Assembly (NCBI GenBank): GCA_013823945.1
Contig: PNMZ01000002.1
Span: forward strand, 434,001-498,000
Source: a bacterium
Lineage (GTDB): Bacteria; Armatimonadota; Fimbriimonadia; Fimbriimonadales; Fimbriimonadaceae
Direction: 5' to 3'
DNA: 64,000 nucleotides
In this document: positions 1 to 9,178 of the stretch, one piece after another
Layout: every line of letters begins with the position of its first letter
Numbering within the stretch: the first letter of the stretch is position 1
Notes under the pieces: generated by a model
Database searches by the model: none
Seen by the model: only the letters and a program-made list of their open reading frames with translations
What the model was told of the DNA's origin: nothing
Made by a program: the position numbers and the translations under genes

Positions 1-1
1 T

Positions 2-736
2 ATGAGTGCGGCAAAACCCAAGATCGCTGACTATCCGTTCACAACTCTGGCACCGCAACTTGGCGTGGTTGCAATTGGCGACCACACTTTCGTGATGGCT
101 GACCTTCCGGGGTTGATCGAGGGTGCGAGCGAAGGGATTGGTTTGGGGCATCAGTTTTTGCGCCACGCCGAGCGGAACAAGGTGTTGCTCCACGTTATCG
201 ACGCTTACCCAATTGATGATTCGGATCCGGTTGATAATTTCCGGATGATTGAAGAAGAGTTAAAGCAATACAGCGAAGAACTTTACAATCGCCCCCGGAT
301 CATTGCGCTCAATAAATCCGATATGGGAATTCCGGAAGCTGAAGAGGACATCATTGAGAGGCTGGGCCAGTTTGGAGTGCCAGTATTCGTAATCTCAGCA
401 GCAACTTCACAGGGACTTGATCCTCTCAAATGGGCTTTGTGGAAATGTGTGGAAGAGATTTCAGCGGAAGAAGAGATTCCAATCATCGTTCCTACATATC
501 GCAACGATGAAGGCAGTGCATGGGATGTTGAAGTTATCGAAGAGGGGTACCGCGTGGTTGGCAAACGGATTGAGCGCCTTGTTGAGATGACCAACCTGGG
601 CAATCGCGACGCCATTCACTTCCTTTACCGCAAGATGCGGCGAATTGGGGTAATTGAGAAACTCGAAGAAATGGGTGCTGAGCCCGGAGACACAGTCTTG
701 ATAGGAGCATTTGATTTCCAATATGAAGAGTGGTAA
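2..736 (+). CDS. obg: GTPase Obg/CgtA, carboxy-terminal part (5' truncated by window edge)
   Basis: This is the last 244 residues of Obg, a GTPase that assists assembly of the large ribosomal subunit. The window opens inside the G domain just after the P loop. Visible motifs are the switch I segment DYPFTTL, the G3 motif DLPGLIEG near residue 34, the G4 motif NKSD near 105 and the G5 motif SAAT near 133. The final ~75 residues form the Obg carboxy-terminal (OCT) domain. The Met at base 2 is internal; the Obg fold and Walker A loop lie upstream of the window. The stop overlaps nadD by 14 bases, in the widespread obg-nadD-rsfS gene order. Confidence 0.96.
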   Translation: MSAAKPKIADYPFTTLAPQLGVVAIGDHTFVMADLPGLIEGASEGIGLGHQFLRHAERNKVLLHVIDAYPIDDSDPVDNFRMIEEELKQYSEELYNRPRIIALNKSDMGIPEAEEDIIERLGQFGVPVFVISAATSQGLDPLKWALWKCVEEISAEEEIPIIVPTYRNDEGSAWDVEVIEEGYRVVGKRIERLVEMTNLGNRDAIHFLYRKMRRIGVIEKLEEMGAEPGDTVLIGAFDFQYEEW

Positions 737-1337
737 AAGCCGATATGCCCTTTTTGGTGGGAGCTTTGATCCTCCTCACCTTGGTCACCGATCCGTTGCA
801 CAAGGCGTCCAAGAGTTGTTGGAACTGGATGAAGTAATTTGGGTTCCGAACTTCCGGAATCCCCTCCGCCGAAAAGCCTTTGCAACCGCATATGAACGTT
901 TGCAAATGTGTCAACTTGCGACCGAAAATCTGCCGGGAATGGCCGTGAGTGACATTGAAGTTAGTCGGGGGACGAAAAGTTATACAATCGAAACAGTTGA
1001 GGAAATTCTCATGGTCAAGCCCGGTGATCTCTGGGTCATCATGGGGGCAGATGCGTTGGAGGGTCTTCTTGAGTGGAAAGAACCAGAACGACTTCTGCGC
1101 CTTTGCCGTATCGCCGTTGTGAAGCGCGAAGGCACAAACCTTGACCGTGCTCTTTCAAAGTTCAAAGATGAAATGCGGGATTCCATAGATGAGCTCACCC
1201 TTCCCCTTCATCGGGCATCCAGTTCGCAAGTACGCGACGACATTTTCCGAGACGCCACTCCCGAGCTGATGCTGGAACCATCCGTTTTGAAATACATCCA
1301 AGATAAAGGCCTGTACCGTGACAAACAAGAAGACTGA
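723..1337 (+). CDS. nadD: Nicotinate-nucleotide adenylyltransferase
   Basis: NadD transfers AMP from ATP to nicotinate mononucleotide in NAD synthesis. The protein (204 residues from this start) opens with the nucleotidyltransferase signature GGSFDPPHLGH, whose HLGH is the HIGH-type ATP-binding motif. It ends with the SSSQVRDD segment that corresponds to the family's ISSTxIR motif. The ATG at 723 lies 15 bases after an AGGAG at 703-707; a TTG at 711 is closer to that site but adds residues upstream of the usual family start, so the start is uncertain by four codons. The gene overlaps obg at its front and rsfS at its end, so translation is probably coupled. Confidence 0.94.
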   Translation: MKSGKSRYALFGGSFDPPHLGHRSVAQGVQELLELDEVIWVPNFRNPLRRKAFATAYERLQMCQLATENLPGMAVSDIEVSRGTKSYTIETVEEILMVKPGDLWVIMGADALEGLLEWKEPERLLRLCRIAVVKREGTNLDRALSKFKDEMRDSIDELTLPLHRASSSQVRDDIFRDATPELMLEPSVLKYIQDKGLYRDKQED

Positions 1338-1734
1338 ACCCGAAATGACTTCCCTGGAGAAGTCTCACCTCATCCGAGAATACGCAGATGACATGAAGGC
1401 ATTGGATATTGAAACACTCGATATCCGCGAGAAAACGTCCATGGCGGACTTCTTTGTCATTTGCACCGGGACAAGCGATGTCCACGTCAAAGCAATCTGC
1501 GAGAAAGTTGCCGAGAAACTGCGGGAGCACGGAATCAAACCGTATCGCCAAACAGAAAGAACGGGCGATGGTGGCGGTTGGGTTCTGTTTGACTATGGCG
1601 ATGTTGTTTTCCACGTGATGCAAGAAGAAAAGCGTCAGTTTTACGATCTGGAAAGCTTCTGGGAGAGCCTGCCCAAGGATCCCAATTTGAGTCTCCAAGA
1701 ATCCGCACCAACCGAGCCAGTCGATGCGTCTTGA
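1318..1734 (+). CDS. rsfS: Ribosomal silencing factor RsfS
   Basis: RsfS binds ribosomal protein uL14 on the 50S subunit and blocks subunit joining during slow growth. The 138-residue protein contains the family core: ALDIETLDIREKTSMADFFV, then TGTSDVHVKAI and the GGGWVLFDYGDVVFHVM block. The GTG start at 1318 lies 20 bases inside the end of nadD. The length fits the family apart from a short acidic carboxy tail. Its position directly after obg and nadD is the common bacterial arrangement. Confidence 0.94.
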   Translation: MTNKKTEPEMTSLEKSHLIREYADDMKALDIETLDIREKTSMADFFVICTGTSDVHVKAICEKVAEKLREHGIKPYRQTERTGDGGGWVLFDYGDVVFHVMQEEKRQFYDLESFWESLPKDPNLSLQESAPTEPVDAS

Positions 1735-1748
1735 ATGAGTAATTCATT

Positions 1749-2447
1749 GTGGAAGAACAACCCAAGCAAGCCGAAGAATCCGAACCAGAACCAACGGTAG
1801 AACCGGAAGCATTTGAACCTGATCCACCGGAAAAGGTCGAGCAGGCGGAGAGGATTTTGCGGGAAGCCAACCTGGCCCGGGTACGCGGTAATACAACCGT
1901 AGCTGATCGTTTGCTCAAAGAGGCCCAAGAGACGGCACCGAATTCTGCAGTCGTACTCGAGGCAATCGGCGATGACTTGGTCAAAAATGGTCAATTTCGC
2001 AAAGCGAAAGAGACTTATCAGCACGCAATGAAGCTGGACCCCGCAAGCAAATCAATAGAAACCAAATATGGTGAGATGGTTCTGAAAGTCGACTTGTTCA
2101 TTGATCCATTCACAATGCAAGATCAATTTTCGGGATATGCCAGCCCCAGAATTGCGATTGGCCTGACGATCATTTGCCCGGGTCTTGGACAGATGGCGGT
2201 AGAACGATATGTGAAAGGCGGGATTATGATGGCGCTTTATATCGGATCACTCGTGGGCGTCAGTTTTGTGCGAGGCGGTTTCGGGTTTTTGACCGGAAAG
2301 GCTCCATTTGAACCAATCGCCGGAGTTCTCTTGATTGTTGCGGCGGCGACGTTTCTTTGGGCTTTGGTTGATCTAGGGTCGATCAAAAACAAAGCGCCGA
2401 AGAGAATTGACCCTCCGGCGCCTCCTTCTGAGTGGATGAATCGTTAG
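1749..2447 (+). CDS. TPR-containing membrane protein
   Basis: This uncharacterised 232-residue protein has three parts. An acidic, Glu/Pro-rich start (residues 1-30) is followed by about two tetratricopeptide-like helices (roughly 30-110, with the segment AKETYQHAMKLDPASKSIE typical of a TPR). The carboxy half has two or three hydrophobic segments (about 130-215) that start with PGLGQMAVERYVKGG, a motif seen in small membrane proteins of the DUF5683 or TM2 type. The GTG start at 1749 comes 14 bases after rsfS and suggests the same transcript. The stop overlaps that of the convergent E2 gene by four bases. No function can be assigned. Confidence 0.8.
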   Translation: MEEQPKQAEESEPEPTVEPEAFEPDPPEKVEQAERILREANLARVRGNTTVADRLLKEAQETAPNSAVVLEAIGDDLVKNGQFRKAKETYQHAMKLDPASKSIETKYGEMVLKVDLFIDPFTMQDQFSGYASPRIAIGLTIICPGLGQMAVERYVKGGIMMALYIGSLVGVSFVRGGFGFLTGKAPFEPIAGVLLIVAAATFLWALVDLGSIKNKAPKRIDPPAPPSEWMNR

Positions 2448-3670
2448 CTCAAGAGCCGTGTGGGATTTTCTAGATAGTCGCGTACAACGTTCATGAACTG
2501 CGCACCGACTGCCCCATCAACTACTCGGTGATCGAACGATCCGGTGATATTCATGCGCCAGCGAACTTCAAGATCGCCATCTTCATTGACAATCACCTTG
2601 CGTTGAGCTGAGCTGATCGCAACGATTGCCGCATTCGGTTCATTGATGATCGCAGTGAAGTTATCCACGTTGAGCATGCCCATGTTGCTGATGCTGAAAG
2701 TGGAGCCAGTCATTTCGTTCGGCAATAGCTTCCCTTCACGGGCTTTGCTGACAAGTCGTTTGCTTTCTTCTCCGATCTGGCGCAGGGTGAGATGTTGCGC
2801 GCCGTGGATGACCGGAACCATCAAGCCATCGTCAATTGCCGCCGCAACCCCAATGTTGACGTTGCCGAACTGCAACAAATGGTCGCCTTTGAATGTGCTA
2901 TTCACGACGGGCATCTGCTGGAGAGCCAATGTACACGCCCGAATAACAAAATCGTTGACGCTAATCTTGCCACCCACTTCGGCCTTGAACATCTCACGAA
3001 TGTCCATGATTTTTTCGAGGTCGATTTCAAGGGTGACGTAGAAGTGCGGAACCGTTTGTTTTGAATGCTGAGTTCGGTCAGCAATGATTCCGCGAAGATG
3101 GTTGAGCTTGATTTGCTGGTCTTCTGCGGAGGGTGCTGATGGAGTGAAGGTCGGGGCCGAGACTTTGGTGCCTTGCTGTTCAATGGCAGATCGGACGTCC
3201 TTCTCAACAATTCTTCCGTTCGGGCCAGTTCCAGAAATGCTGGTCAGGTCAACTCCGGCTTCGGCAGCGATTCGTTTAGCGAGGGGGCTGGCTTTGACTC
3301 TGCTCGTTGACCCAATGTTGGGGGCTGACTCAGCAGGCATTGCTGTTGCCAGCGGCTTTGTTTCAACGGCGGTCTCTTCGGCTTTGGGAGCAACTTTCAC
3401 TTCTCCGCTACCCCAGCCAGCCGGGAGTTCTTCTCCTGCCTTCAAGATTGCCGCGATTGGCTGACCAACCGGAACAGTTTTGCCCGGTTCAAGGAGGATG
3501 CCCGCCAGAGTTCCCTTCCCAGGAGCTTCGAGTTCAAGAGTTGCTTTGTCGGTCTGGATTGTGCCGATGACATCTCCCGACTTCACCTGATCGCCTTCCT
3601 TCTTAAGCCATTCGAGGAGCGTTCCCTCTTCCATGCCGTCGCCCATTTTGGGCATGATAACTTCCGTCAT
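2444..3670 (-). CDS. pdhC: Dihydrolipoamide acetyltransferase, E2 of a 2-oxoacid dehydrogenase
   Basis: E2 is the core acyltransferase of a 2-oxoacid (most likely pyruvate) dehydrogenase complex. The 408-residue protein has one lipoyl domain (residues 1-75, lipoyl lysine in TDKATLE), a Pro/Ala linker, a peripheral subunit-binding domain (about 128-163, SPLAKRIAAEAGVDL) and the catalytic domain ending in the active-site motif FDHRVVDG. The opening VIMPKMGDGMEEG is typical of pyruvate dehydrogenase E2. No E1 or E3 gene lies nearby, so this subunit is encoded apart from its partners. It follows the ROK kinase gene by 91 bases on the same strand. Confidence 0.92.
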   Translation of the reverse strand: MTEVIMPKMGDGMEEGTLLEWLKKEGDQVKSGDVIGTIQTDKATLELEAPGKGTLAGILLEPGKTVPVGQPIAAILKAGEELPAGWGSGEVKVAPKAEETAVETKPLATAMPAESAPNIGSTSRVKASPLAKRIAAEAGVDLTSISGTGPNGRIVEKDVRSAIEQQGTKVSAPTFTPSAPSAEDQQIKLNHLRGIIADRTQHSKQTVPHFYVTLEIDLEKIMDIREMFKAEVGGKISVNDFVIRACTLALQQMPVVNSTFKGDHLLQFGNVNIGVAAAIDDGLMVPVIHGAQHLTLRQIGEESKRLVSKAREGKLLPNEMTGSTFSISNMGMLNVDNFTAIINEPNAAIVAISSAQRKVIVNEDGDLEVRWRMNITGSFDHRVVDGAVGAQFMNVVRDYLENPTRLLS

Positions 3671-3761
3671 AACCGAAATTCCGTTTGCTTGGTGAAACGC
3701 CCTTGTTTCCCTGCTTGCAGTCTACGCCCAAATGGAGTATATCTTCTCGGTCCGTCCCGGT

Positions 3762-4775
3762 TTATCGAAGAGATTCTAGGGCAAGGGCCGCTCCGCCCAA
3801 GATTCCGGCATTTTCAACTTGCTCAGCAAGTTTGATTTCACAGTCCTGAAAAATCGTTGGGGCAGCCACATTTCGGGCTTCGTGAATCATTGATGGAAGG
3901 AACCATTCGCCGGCTTTGCTGACCTGTCCTCCGATTGCAAGGATATCGGGAGCAAAAACGTTGATTAGGCTTCCGGCACCGATTCCCATGAATGCGCCAA
4001 ACTCTCGCCAGATTTCTCTCGCCAGTTCGTCGCCTTTTTCTGCCGCATCGCTAATTGTTGCCGGCGTGATCTTGCTCCAGTCTCCCTCAACGAGTTCACT
4101 GATGATTGACTTTCGACCTCGATTTAGTCGGTGCTGTGCGCGACGAATGATGGCATCCCGTTGGCAATATGCTTCTAGTGATCCGTAAGCTCCACCCGTG
4201 CTGTCCAGTCCATCTTTTTGAACAATAATATGTCCGAGTTCCCCACCACCAAGGTTGCCACCGAGCATCAGGAGAGGTCCAGTTGCGTTGCCAAACATCG
4301 CTTCCGGTGCGAAAACAACCCCGCCACCGATTCCTGTTCCGAGTGTGAGCATGAGAAGACATTTAGCAGAGTTTTTTCCTGTGCCAAATTTATATTCTCC
4401 GAGGGCGGCGACGTTGGCGTCATTCCCCATGACGATTTTTTGCGCTGTGCGTTCTTCCAGAGGTCGCTTCAGCGGAACATCTTTCCAGTATCGAAAAACC
4501 CCGTCTACGGTTTGACCAAAGTTGGGTGCCCACTTCACAAGCCCGGTACGGTCATCAACGTGTCCAGGAACTGCCAGACCGACGGCTTGCACTTCTTGCC
4601 CCGCTGAGTTCGCTGCTTGGCGAATCGTGAGAGCAACGGCTTCGATAACAGGTTCGATTCCGCTTTGTGCGTGAGACGGGTTTTCGTACCGATCTCCGGC
4701 ATAGTTGCCATCTTCGGTCACAGCTTGGGCGCGGACATTTGTCCCACCGAGATCAACACCAATAACGCATTTCAT
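3762..4775 (-). CDS. ROK family sugar kinase (glucokinase-like)
   Basis: This 337-residue protein has the hexokinase/actin ATPase fold of ROK kinases. The phosphate-1 motif is GVDLGGTNVRA at residues 5-15, the catalytic aspartate is in GNDANVAALGE, and the second phosphate loop is LTLGTGIGGG. Glucose phosphorylation is the best guess for a solitary ROK kinase without a DNA-binding domain. The zinc-binding cysteine cluster normally found after the GH of ROK proteins (CxCGxxGC) is absent; here the segment reads GLDSTGGAYGSLEAY. The gene lies upstream of the E2 gene on the same strand. Confidence 0.85.
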   Translation of the reverse strand: MKCVIGVDLGGTNVRAQAVTEDGNYAGDRYENPSHAQSGIEPVIEAVALTIRQAANSAGQEVQAVGLAVPGHVDDRTGLVKWAPNFGQTVDGVFRYWKDVPLKRPLEERTAQKIVMGNDANVAALGEYKFGTGKNSAKCLLMLTLGTGIGGGVVFAPEAMFGNATGPLLMLGGNLGGGELGHIIVQKDGLDSTGGAYGSLEAYCQRDAIIRRAQHRLNRGRKSIISELVEGDWSKITPATISDAAEKGDELAREIWREFGAFMGIGAGSLINVFAPDILAIGGQVSKAGEWFLPSMIHEARNVAAPTIFQDCEIKLAEQVENAGILGGAALALESLR

Positions 4776-4885
4776 GGTTGACGGCTCATTATGCCTGGTT
4801 CAATTGAATTTATCTGCAACAACTGAGTCCACCGGGAACGTACTTTAACCAGGGTTACAACGAGAGCCCTGGAGGAACACAAAAA

Positions 4886-5848
4886 TTGTCGCCGAACGAC
4901 ATACAAAAAATGGCAAACGCAATGATCGACGAGATCAGTCGCGTGATAGTTGGGAAACGAGAGACCATTGAGCAGACCGTGCTTGCTTTGCTCTGCGGTG
5001 GTCACGTCTTGATTGAAGATGTCCCTGGAGTTGGGAAAACCACTCTGGCGAAGGCGATCAGCAACGTGACGGGTGGTGATTTTCGTCGCGTTCAGTTCAC
5101 GCCAGATCTTCTCCCGAGCGATATCACTGGATCATCGATTTTTAACTCCGATACGCGGGAGTTTGAATTCCGACCCGGACCACTGTTTGCGAATATCGTC
5201 TTGGTGGACGAAGTCAACAGGGCAACCCCCAAAACGCAATCGGCTTTGCTGGAAGCGATGGAGGAAGGTCAGGTTACGAGTGATGGGATTACCCGCAAAC
5301 TCCCGGCCCCGTTTTTTGTTCTGGCGACGCAAAACAACATCGAAATGACGGGGACTTATCCCCTGCCCGAAGCTCAGCTCGACCGGTTTTTCAGTCGAGT
5401 TGCAATTGGCTATCCCGGCAGAGAATCGGAAATGGATATTCTCCGCAATCAGCAGAGAAGCCATCCGGTTGATTCAATGAGTCAATTGGTCGAACTTGAT
5501 GAATTGATCAAAGCGCAACGCGCCGTTCGCGATATCTCTATTCAAGACAAAGTGCGCGAATATGTCGTCGACATTGTTCGGTCAACACGGGAAAACAACC
5601 AACTCATTTACGGTAGTTCTCCACGCGGATCGCTTTATCTGATGCTTGCTGCCCAAGCTCATGCCGCATTACAAGGCAATGATTTTGTACGTCCAGATGA
5701 CGTCAAGGTGGTTGCGCCGTATGTTCTCGGACATAGGCTGATTTTACGGGGCGAGGTTCGCGCTAAAGGGTTGACTGGGCCCGACATTGTTCAGCAAATC
5801 CTCAGCGCGGTGCCCACTCCGACTGTGAGCACGCCGGCGGGAGTTTAG
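4886..5848 (+). CDS. MoxR family AAA+ ATPase
   Basis: MoxR ATPases act as chaperones that activate or assemble partner proteins, often DUF58 proteins. Visible motifs are the Walker A loop DVPGVGKTTLA (near residue 45), the Walker B segment NIVLVDEVNRA, sensor 1 in LATQNN and the arginine-rich lid SPRGSLYL. The length of 320 residues is standard. The TTG start at 4886 is supported by a strong GGAGGA at 4871-4876, nine bases upstream. The gene begins a three-gene set with a DUF58 protein and a transglutaminase-like membrane protein, a conserved bacterial arrangement. Confidence 0.93.
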   Translation: MSPNDIQKMANAMIDEISRVIVGKRETIEQTVLALLCGGHVLIEDVPGVGKTTLAKAISNVTGGDFRRVQFTPDLLPSDITGSSIFNSDTREFEFRPGPLFANIVLVDEVNRATPKTQSALLEAMEEGQVTSDGITRKLPAPFFVLATQNNIEMTGTYPLPEAQLDRFFSRVAIGYPGRESEMDILRNQQRSHPVDSMSQLVELDELIKAQRAVRDISIQDKVREYVVDIVRSTRENNQLIYGSSPRGSLYLMLAAQAHAALQGNDFVRPDDVKVVAPYVLGHRLILRGEVRAKGLTGPDIVQQILSAVPTPTVSTPAGV

Positions 5849-5861
5849 GGAAAGAATAGCC

Positions 5862-7073
5862 GTGCGGATCACTCGTTACGCTGGGATAACTTTGACATGG
5901 TCGGCGATGTTCCTCCTTGTCATGGCCGTTCTTGTTTATTCGCCAATGCTGTTCTACATGGCAACCGCGATCATGGTAACGATTGCCGCCGCTCGGCTCC
6001 AGGCCTGGCTCTCTGTTCGATATTTGCGGTTCGAAAGGTATGCACCTCCGGCCGTAAAAGTTGGCGAGCCGGTCACGGTTGAAATCGTGGTTTGGAGCGA
6101 ACGCGAGTTGAAACGACCTTTGATTACGATCCGGGATCATCTCCCCAGCCGCTTGATGGTTCGAGACCGCACCTACAGCCTGCCCGTTGCTCCCAGCTAC
6201 GACCAACCGATCCGCACGCGCTACTCATTTATCCCAACTCGGCGCGGAAGGTACTCCTGGGAACGCCTGACCGCGATTGGAACAGATGCACTCGGACTGG
6301 TGAATATGGAAAGGAGCTATCACACCGATAAAGTCGAGCTTGAGGTCTATCCCAACCCCCTTCCGGTAAACATTGAGATTCAACCACTGATGGGCTACGG
6401 CGCGAGCGATCTGGATAGCGGCGCAAGTCGGGGTTCGGGGCTTGATCCGAGAGGAGTTCGAGAATTTGCGTACGGTGACCCAATTCGCTATATCCATTGG
6501 CGTTCTAGCGCAAGGACGGGCAAGCTCCTTGTTAAAGAGTTTGAAACGGGATCTGGTGTGTCAATCAACTTCATCCTTCAACGCACTGAAGGCACAGAAT
6601 GGGGTGACCAGGAAACAAGCACATTTGAAGCAATGTGCAGTCATGCACTGTTCTTGTCGACCGATTACAGCGAAAGGGGGGCAGTCGTGGTCTTCCCCAT
6701 TCATGAGCCTGCCGAGACAGTTGCTAACGAGCATCCTGAACTTAGGGCACGGAATATCCGGAGTCTCTTGACCGACATTGTGCCAAGTCATCCCAATCCG
6801 ATTTCAGCTGATCTAGCTGGCTTGAGGGGCAAACTTCGAGAAGGCGAAACGGTTGTCCTGTTCGTTGCCGAACAAGATCCATCTTTGCCGGACACTCTCC
6901 TTGGGTGGCCCGGTGTTCAGTTTGCCGTGATCGTCTATGATCCACGCGAGTATATCGACCGGAAAAGAGAAAAACGAGCACCAAACCCGGCGAGCGATCC
7001 AGATTACATAGGACGCCTTGAGCGCTCAGGCGCAAAGGTTTATTTTCTGCCCCGACAAGAGGTCATTCGATGA
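5862..7073 (+). CDS. DUF58 domain protein
   Basis: This 403-residue protein has two amino-terminal membrane segments (about 8-50), a beta-rich middle and the DUF58 core. The core signature is visible as DPRGVREFAYGDPIRYIHWR near residue 200, followed by GKLLVKEFE. DUF58 proteins have a von Willebrand A-like fold and are partners of MoxR ATPases. The GTG start at 5862 lies 13 bases after the MoxR stop. The stop overlaps the start of the transglutaminase gene as ATGA, so the trio is probably translationally coupled. The substrate or cell process is not known from sequence. Confidence 0.9.
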   Translation: MRITRYAGITLTWSAMFLLVMAVLVYSPMLFYMATAIMVTIAAARLQAWLSVRYLRFERYAPPAVKVGEPVTVEIVVWSERELKRPLITIRDHLPSRLMVRDRTYSLPVAPSYDQPIRTRYSFIPTRRGRYSWERLTAIGTDALGLVNMERSYHTDKVELEVYPNPLPVNIEIQPLMGYGASDLDSGASRGSGLDPRGVREFAYGDPIRYIHWRSSARTGKLLVKEFETGSGVSINFILQRTEGTEWGDQETSTFEAMCSHALFLSTDYSERGAVVVFPIHEPAETVANEHPELRARNIRSLLTDIVPSHPNPISADLAGLRGKLREGETVVLFVAEQDPSLPDTLLGWPGVQFAVIVYDPREYIDRKREKRAPNPASDPDYIGRLERSGAKVYFLPRQEVIR

Positions 7074-9166
7074 AGAGATTTCCCGCTGAACGCATATGGC
7101 TTGATCACTTTTTGGCCGTTCTAGCCGGAGTCATGGCGGTTTACAGCGTTTGTATCAGCGTTGGGTTAGAACAAAACGCTCGCCTCCTTGCCGGAGGAGC
7201 AGCCTTGGCTGGGCTTGCTGGCTTTGGCCTTTCGATGTTGCTCGAAGAATCCAAAATTCACAAAGCCGATGGCTGGTTCCTTGCCTTCTTTGGCTTTCTC
7301 GGGCTTTCGCAAACGCGCAACCTAAACGAGGCATTGCCCGATGGCCCGCTTCCCTTTGCCATTATTGCAGCCGTCATGATGGCGATTTTGCTAATCGTTG
7401 GCGGAATTTTTGCATGGCGAGATGCAACTTTGCTTTTCCTGAGTTTGCCCTCATTGGTACTTTTTGGACTCGTTGGAACAATTGATACTTGGCGTCCCGC
7501 CTTGTTTCTGTTCTGCGGAATGATCCTCTGTATCGCTTTGCTCTATGCCCGAGTCCATCAAAGAACGATGCTCAAATGGGCGGTGGAAGGCGGGGCTAAC
7601 CCAAAGCTCCTTCATCGAGACGTTTGGCGGTGGCAAGCCGGGCCAGAGTATGCCTTTGTCGCGGCGGGCACAATTATCTTGCTGAGCTTTGTGGGAGCGC
7701 CGGTTGTTCAGACATCTCTCACCGGAGTGAGTGACGCCGTTCGTGTTAACGTAAATACTCAGCTAAGGAATCAAACGAATAGAGCTTCCAATCCGGCAAC
7801 TCAGTCGGTTGATGCTCCCATCGGTTCGGGCCCGGTCAACTTGAGTGATCGAGTCGAAGCTTACGTCAAGATCGACCAACCTCGTTACCTGAGAAGGGCC
7901 GTGTACGACCAGTATAGTATTCGTGGTTGGCGGAGTTCAGCATCGTTGCAACAGATTACACCCCTTCCGTTGAGGTCGGCACCCGCCCAGACAGGATCAG
8001 TACGGAACGGAGAACTCAAACCAGAATTTAGCTTTCCGGAATTTGAGTCGGTTGAATTCTCATACGAATCTATGACAGCTCTTTCGACCATTGTTCCGAC
8101 TCCTTCGGTCGTAACCGCGACCAAGAAAAAGTTATTGGGCCTCTCAGAGAACATGGCAGGAGCTGTGATCGTGCCATCTAGTGTGAAGGAATCTGTCTTT
8201 GATTTCACAGTTCGGGTGCCTAAGATCGAGCAAACTCCCACCGAAATTGGAAATACGAGGGCGGTTCCACCCGCAATGCTTGACCGCTATCTCCAAGTTC
8301 CGGCTTCCGTCGGCGATGGACTTAACCTCACTTCTGTGGAGTTTGATCAACTCACAGATTTTGAAAAACTAAATCAAATTAAGGCTGCCATTGCTAGACA
8401 AAACCGCTACAACACTCAGACTCCGGCGGTTCCCCAGGGCAAAGATCCGGTCACTTATTTCCTCAATGAATCAAAGGAAGGTTATTGTGATCTTTTCGCT
8501 TCGGCGTTCGTTATTGAAGCGCGAAAGCAGGGGTTTCCCGCCCGATACGTGACGGGTTACCTCATGGACTCAACTCAGCTTGGAGAGGACGGTCGATACG
8601 TCATTCGAGAAAAGCACAGTCACAGCTGGGCCGAGGTCTATTTTGAAGATTACGGCTGGCTCATGTTTGACGCTACGGAAGGAGCGGTTGACGTTACACC
8701 AGAAGGGTCTGGAACTGAGGATCAGTCTTTGATCGGAAGGATTCGGGCTTGGCTTTCGGAGAACATTGCATTGATTGTGGGTGGACTTGCTCTCGCATTA
8801 ATTGCGGTAGTTGCCTTGCAGGTATATCGACGTCGAGATCAATCAGAGAGTCAGACCGGAGCCAAACTTCTGAATCAACAAACTATGCGGTTCCAACGAG
8901 CACTTGAGCGAACGGTGGGAAGCCCACGACGGTTTAGTCAGACTTTCCGAGAATATGCTGAACGACATCAAGATTCTCTGGCACCCGTTTCAAATGAACT
9001 GAATGAGTCTTTACCAATAATCGAACGGGCGCTTTATGGTTCCGCTGAGATTTCAGAAGAGGAGTCTCTCCGGCTCAGTCAATCAATTGCCCAGATGGAA
9101 ATCACGGCGAAATTGGTTGAAAAAGAACGAAAAGCGGCCCAGAAATCAAAGCAAAAACCCGCATAA
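7070..9166 (+). CDS. Transglutaminase-like membrane protein (TgpA / DUF3488 type)
   Basis: This 698-residue protein has about six amino-terminal membrane helices (residues 10-225), a large outer domain and one more helix near residues 570-590. The transglutaminase core carries its catalytic triad: the cysteine in EGYCDLFASAF, the histidine in HSHSWAEVYFE and the aspartate in MFDATEG. The cytoplasmic tail resembles DUF4129 and ends in a Lys-rich stretch. Proteins of this type accompany MoxR and DUF58 proteins and are thought to act on periplasmic proteins or peptidoglycan. The start overlaps the DUF58 stop by four bases. Confidence 0.9.
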   Translation: MKRFPAERIWLDHFLAVLAGVMAVYSVCISVGLEQNARLLAGGAALAGLAGFGLSMLLEESKIHKADGWFLAFFGFLGLSQTRNLNEALPDGPLPFAIIAAVMMAILLIVGGIFAWRDATLLFLSLPSLVLFGLVGTIDTWRPALFLFCGMILCIALLYARVHQRTMLKWAVEGGANPKLLHRDVWRWQAGPEYAFVAAGTIILLSFVGAPVVQTSLTGVSDAVRVNVNTQLRNQTNRASNPATQSVDAPIGSGPVNLSDRVEAYVKIDQPRYLRRAVYDQYSIRGWRSSASLQQITPLPLRSAPAQTGSVRNGELKPEFSFPEFESVEFSYESMTALSTIVPTPSVVTATKKKLLGLSENMAGAVIVPSSVKESVFDFTVRVPKIEQTPTEIGNTRAVPPAMLDRYLQVPASVGDGLNLTSVEFDQLTDFEKLNQIKAAIARQNRYNTQTPAVPQGKDPVTYFLNESKEGYCDLFASAFVIEARKQGFPARYVTGYLMDSTQLGEDGRYVIREKHSHSWAEVYFEDYGWLMFDATEGAVDVTPEGSGTEDQSLIGRIRAWLSENIALIVGGLALALIAVVALQVYRRRDQSESQTGAKLLNQQTMRFQRALERTVGSPRRFSQTFREYAERHQDSLAPVSNELNESLPIIERALYGSAEISEEESLRLSQSIAQMEITAKLVEKERKAAQKSKQKPA

Positions 9167-9178
9167 TCGGTTTTGAGT

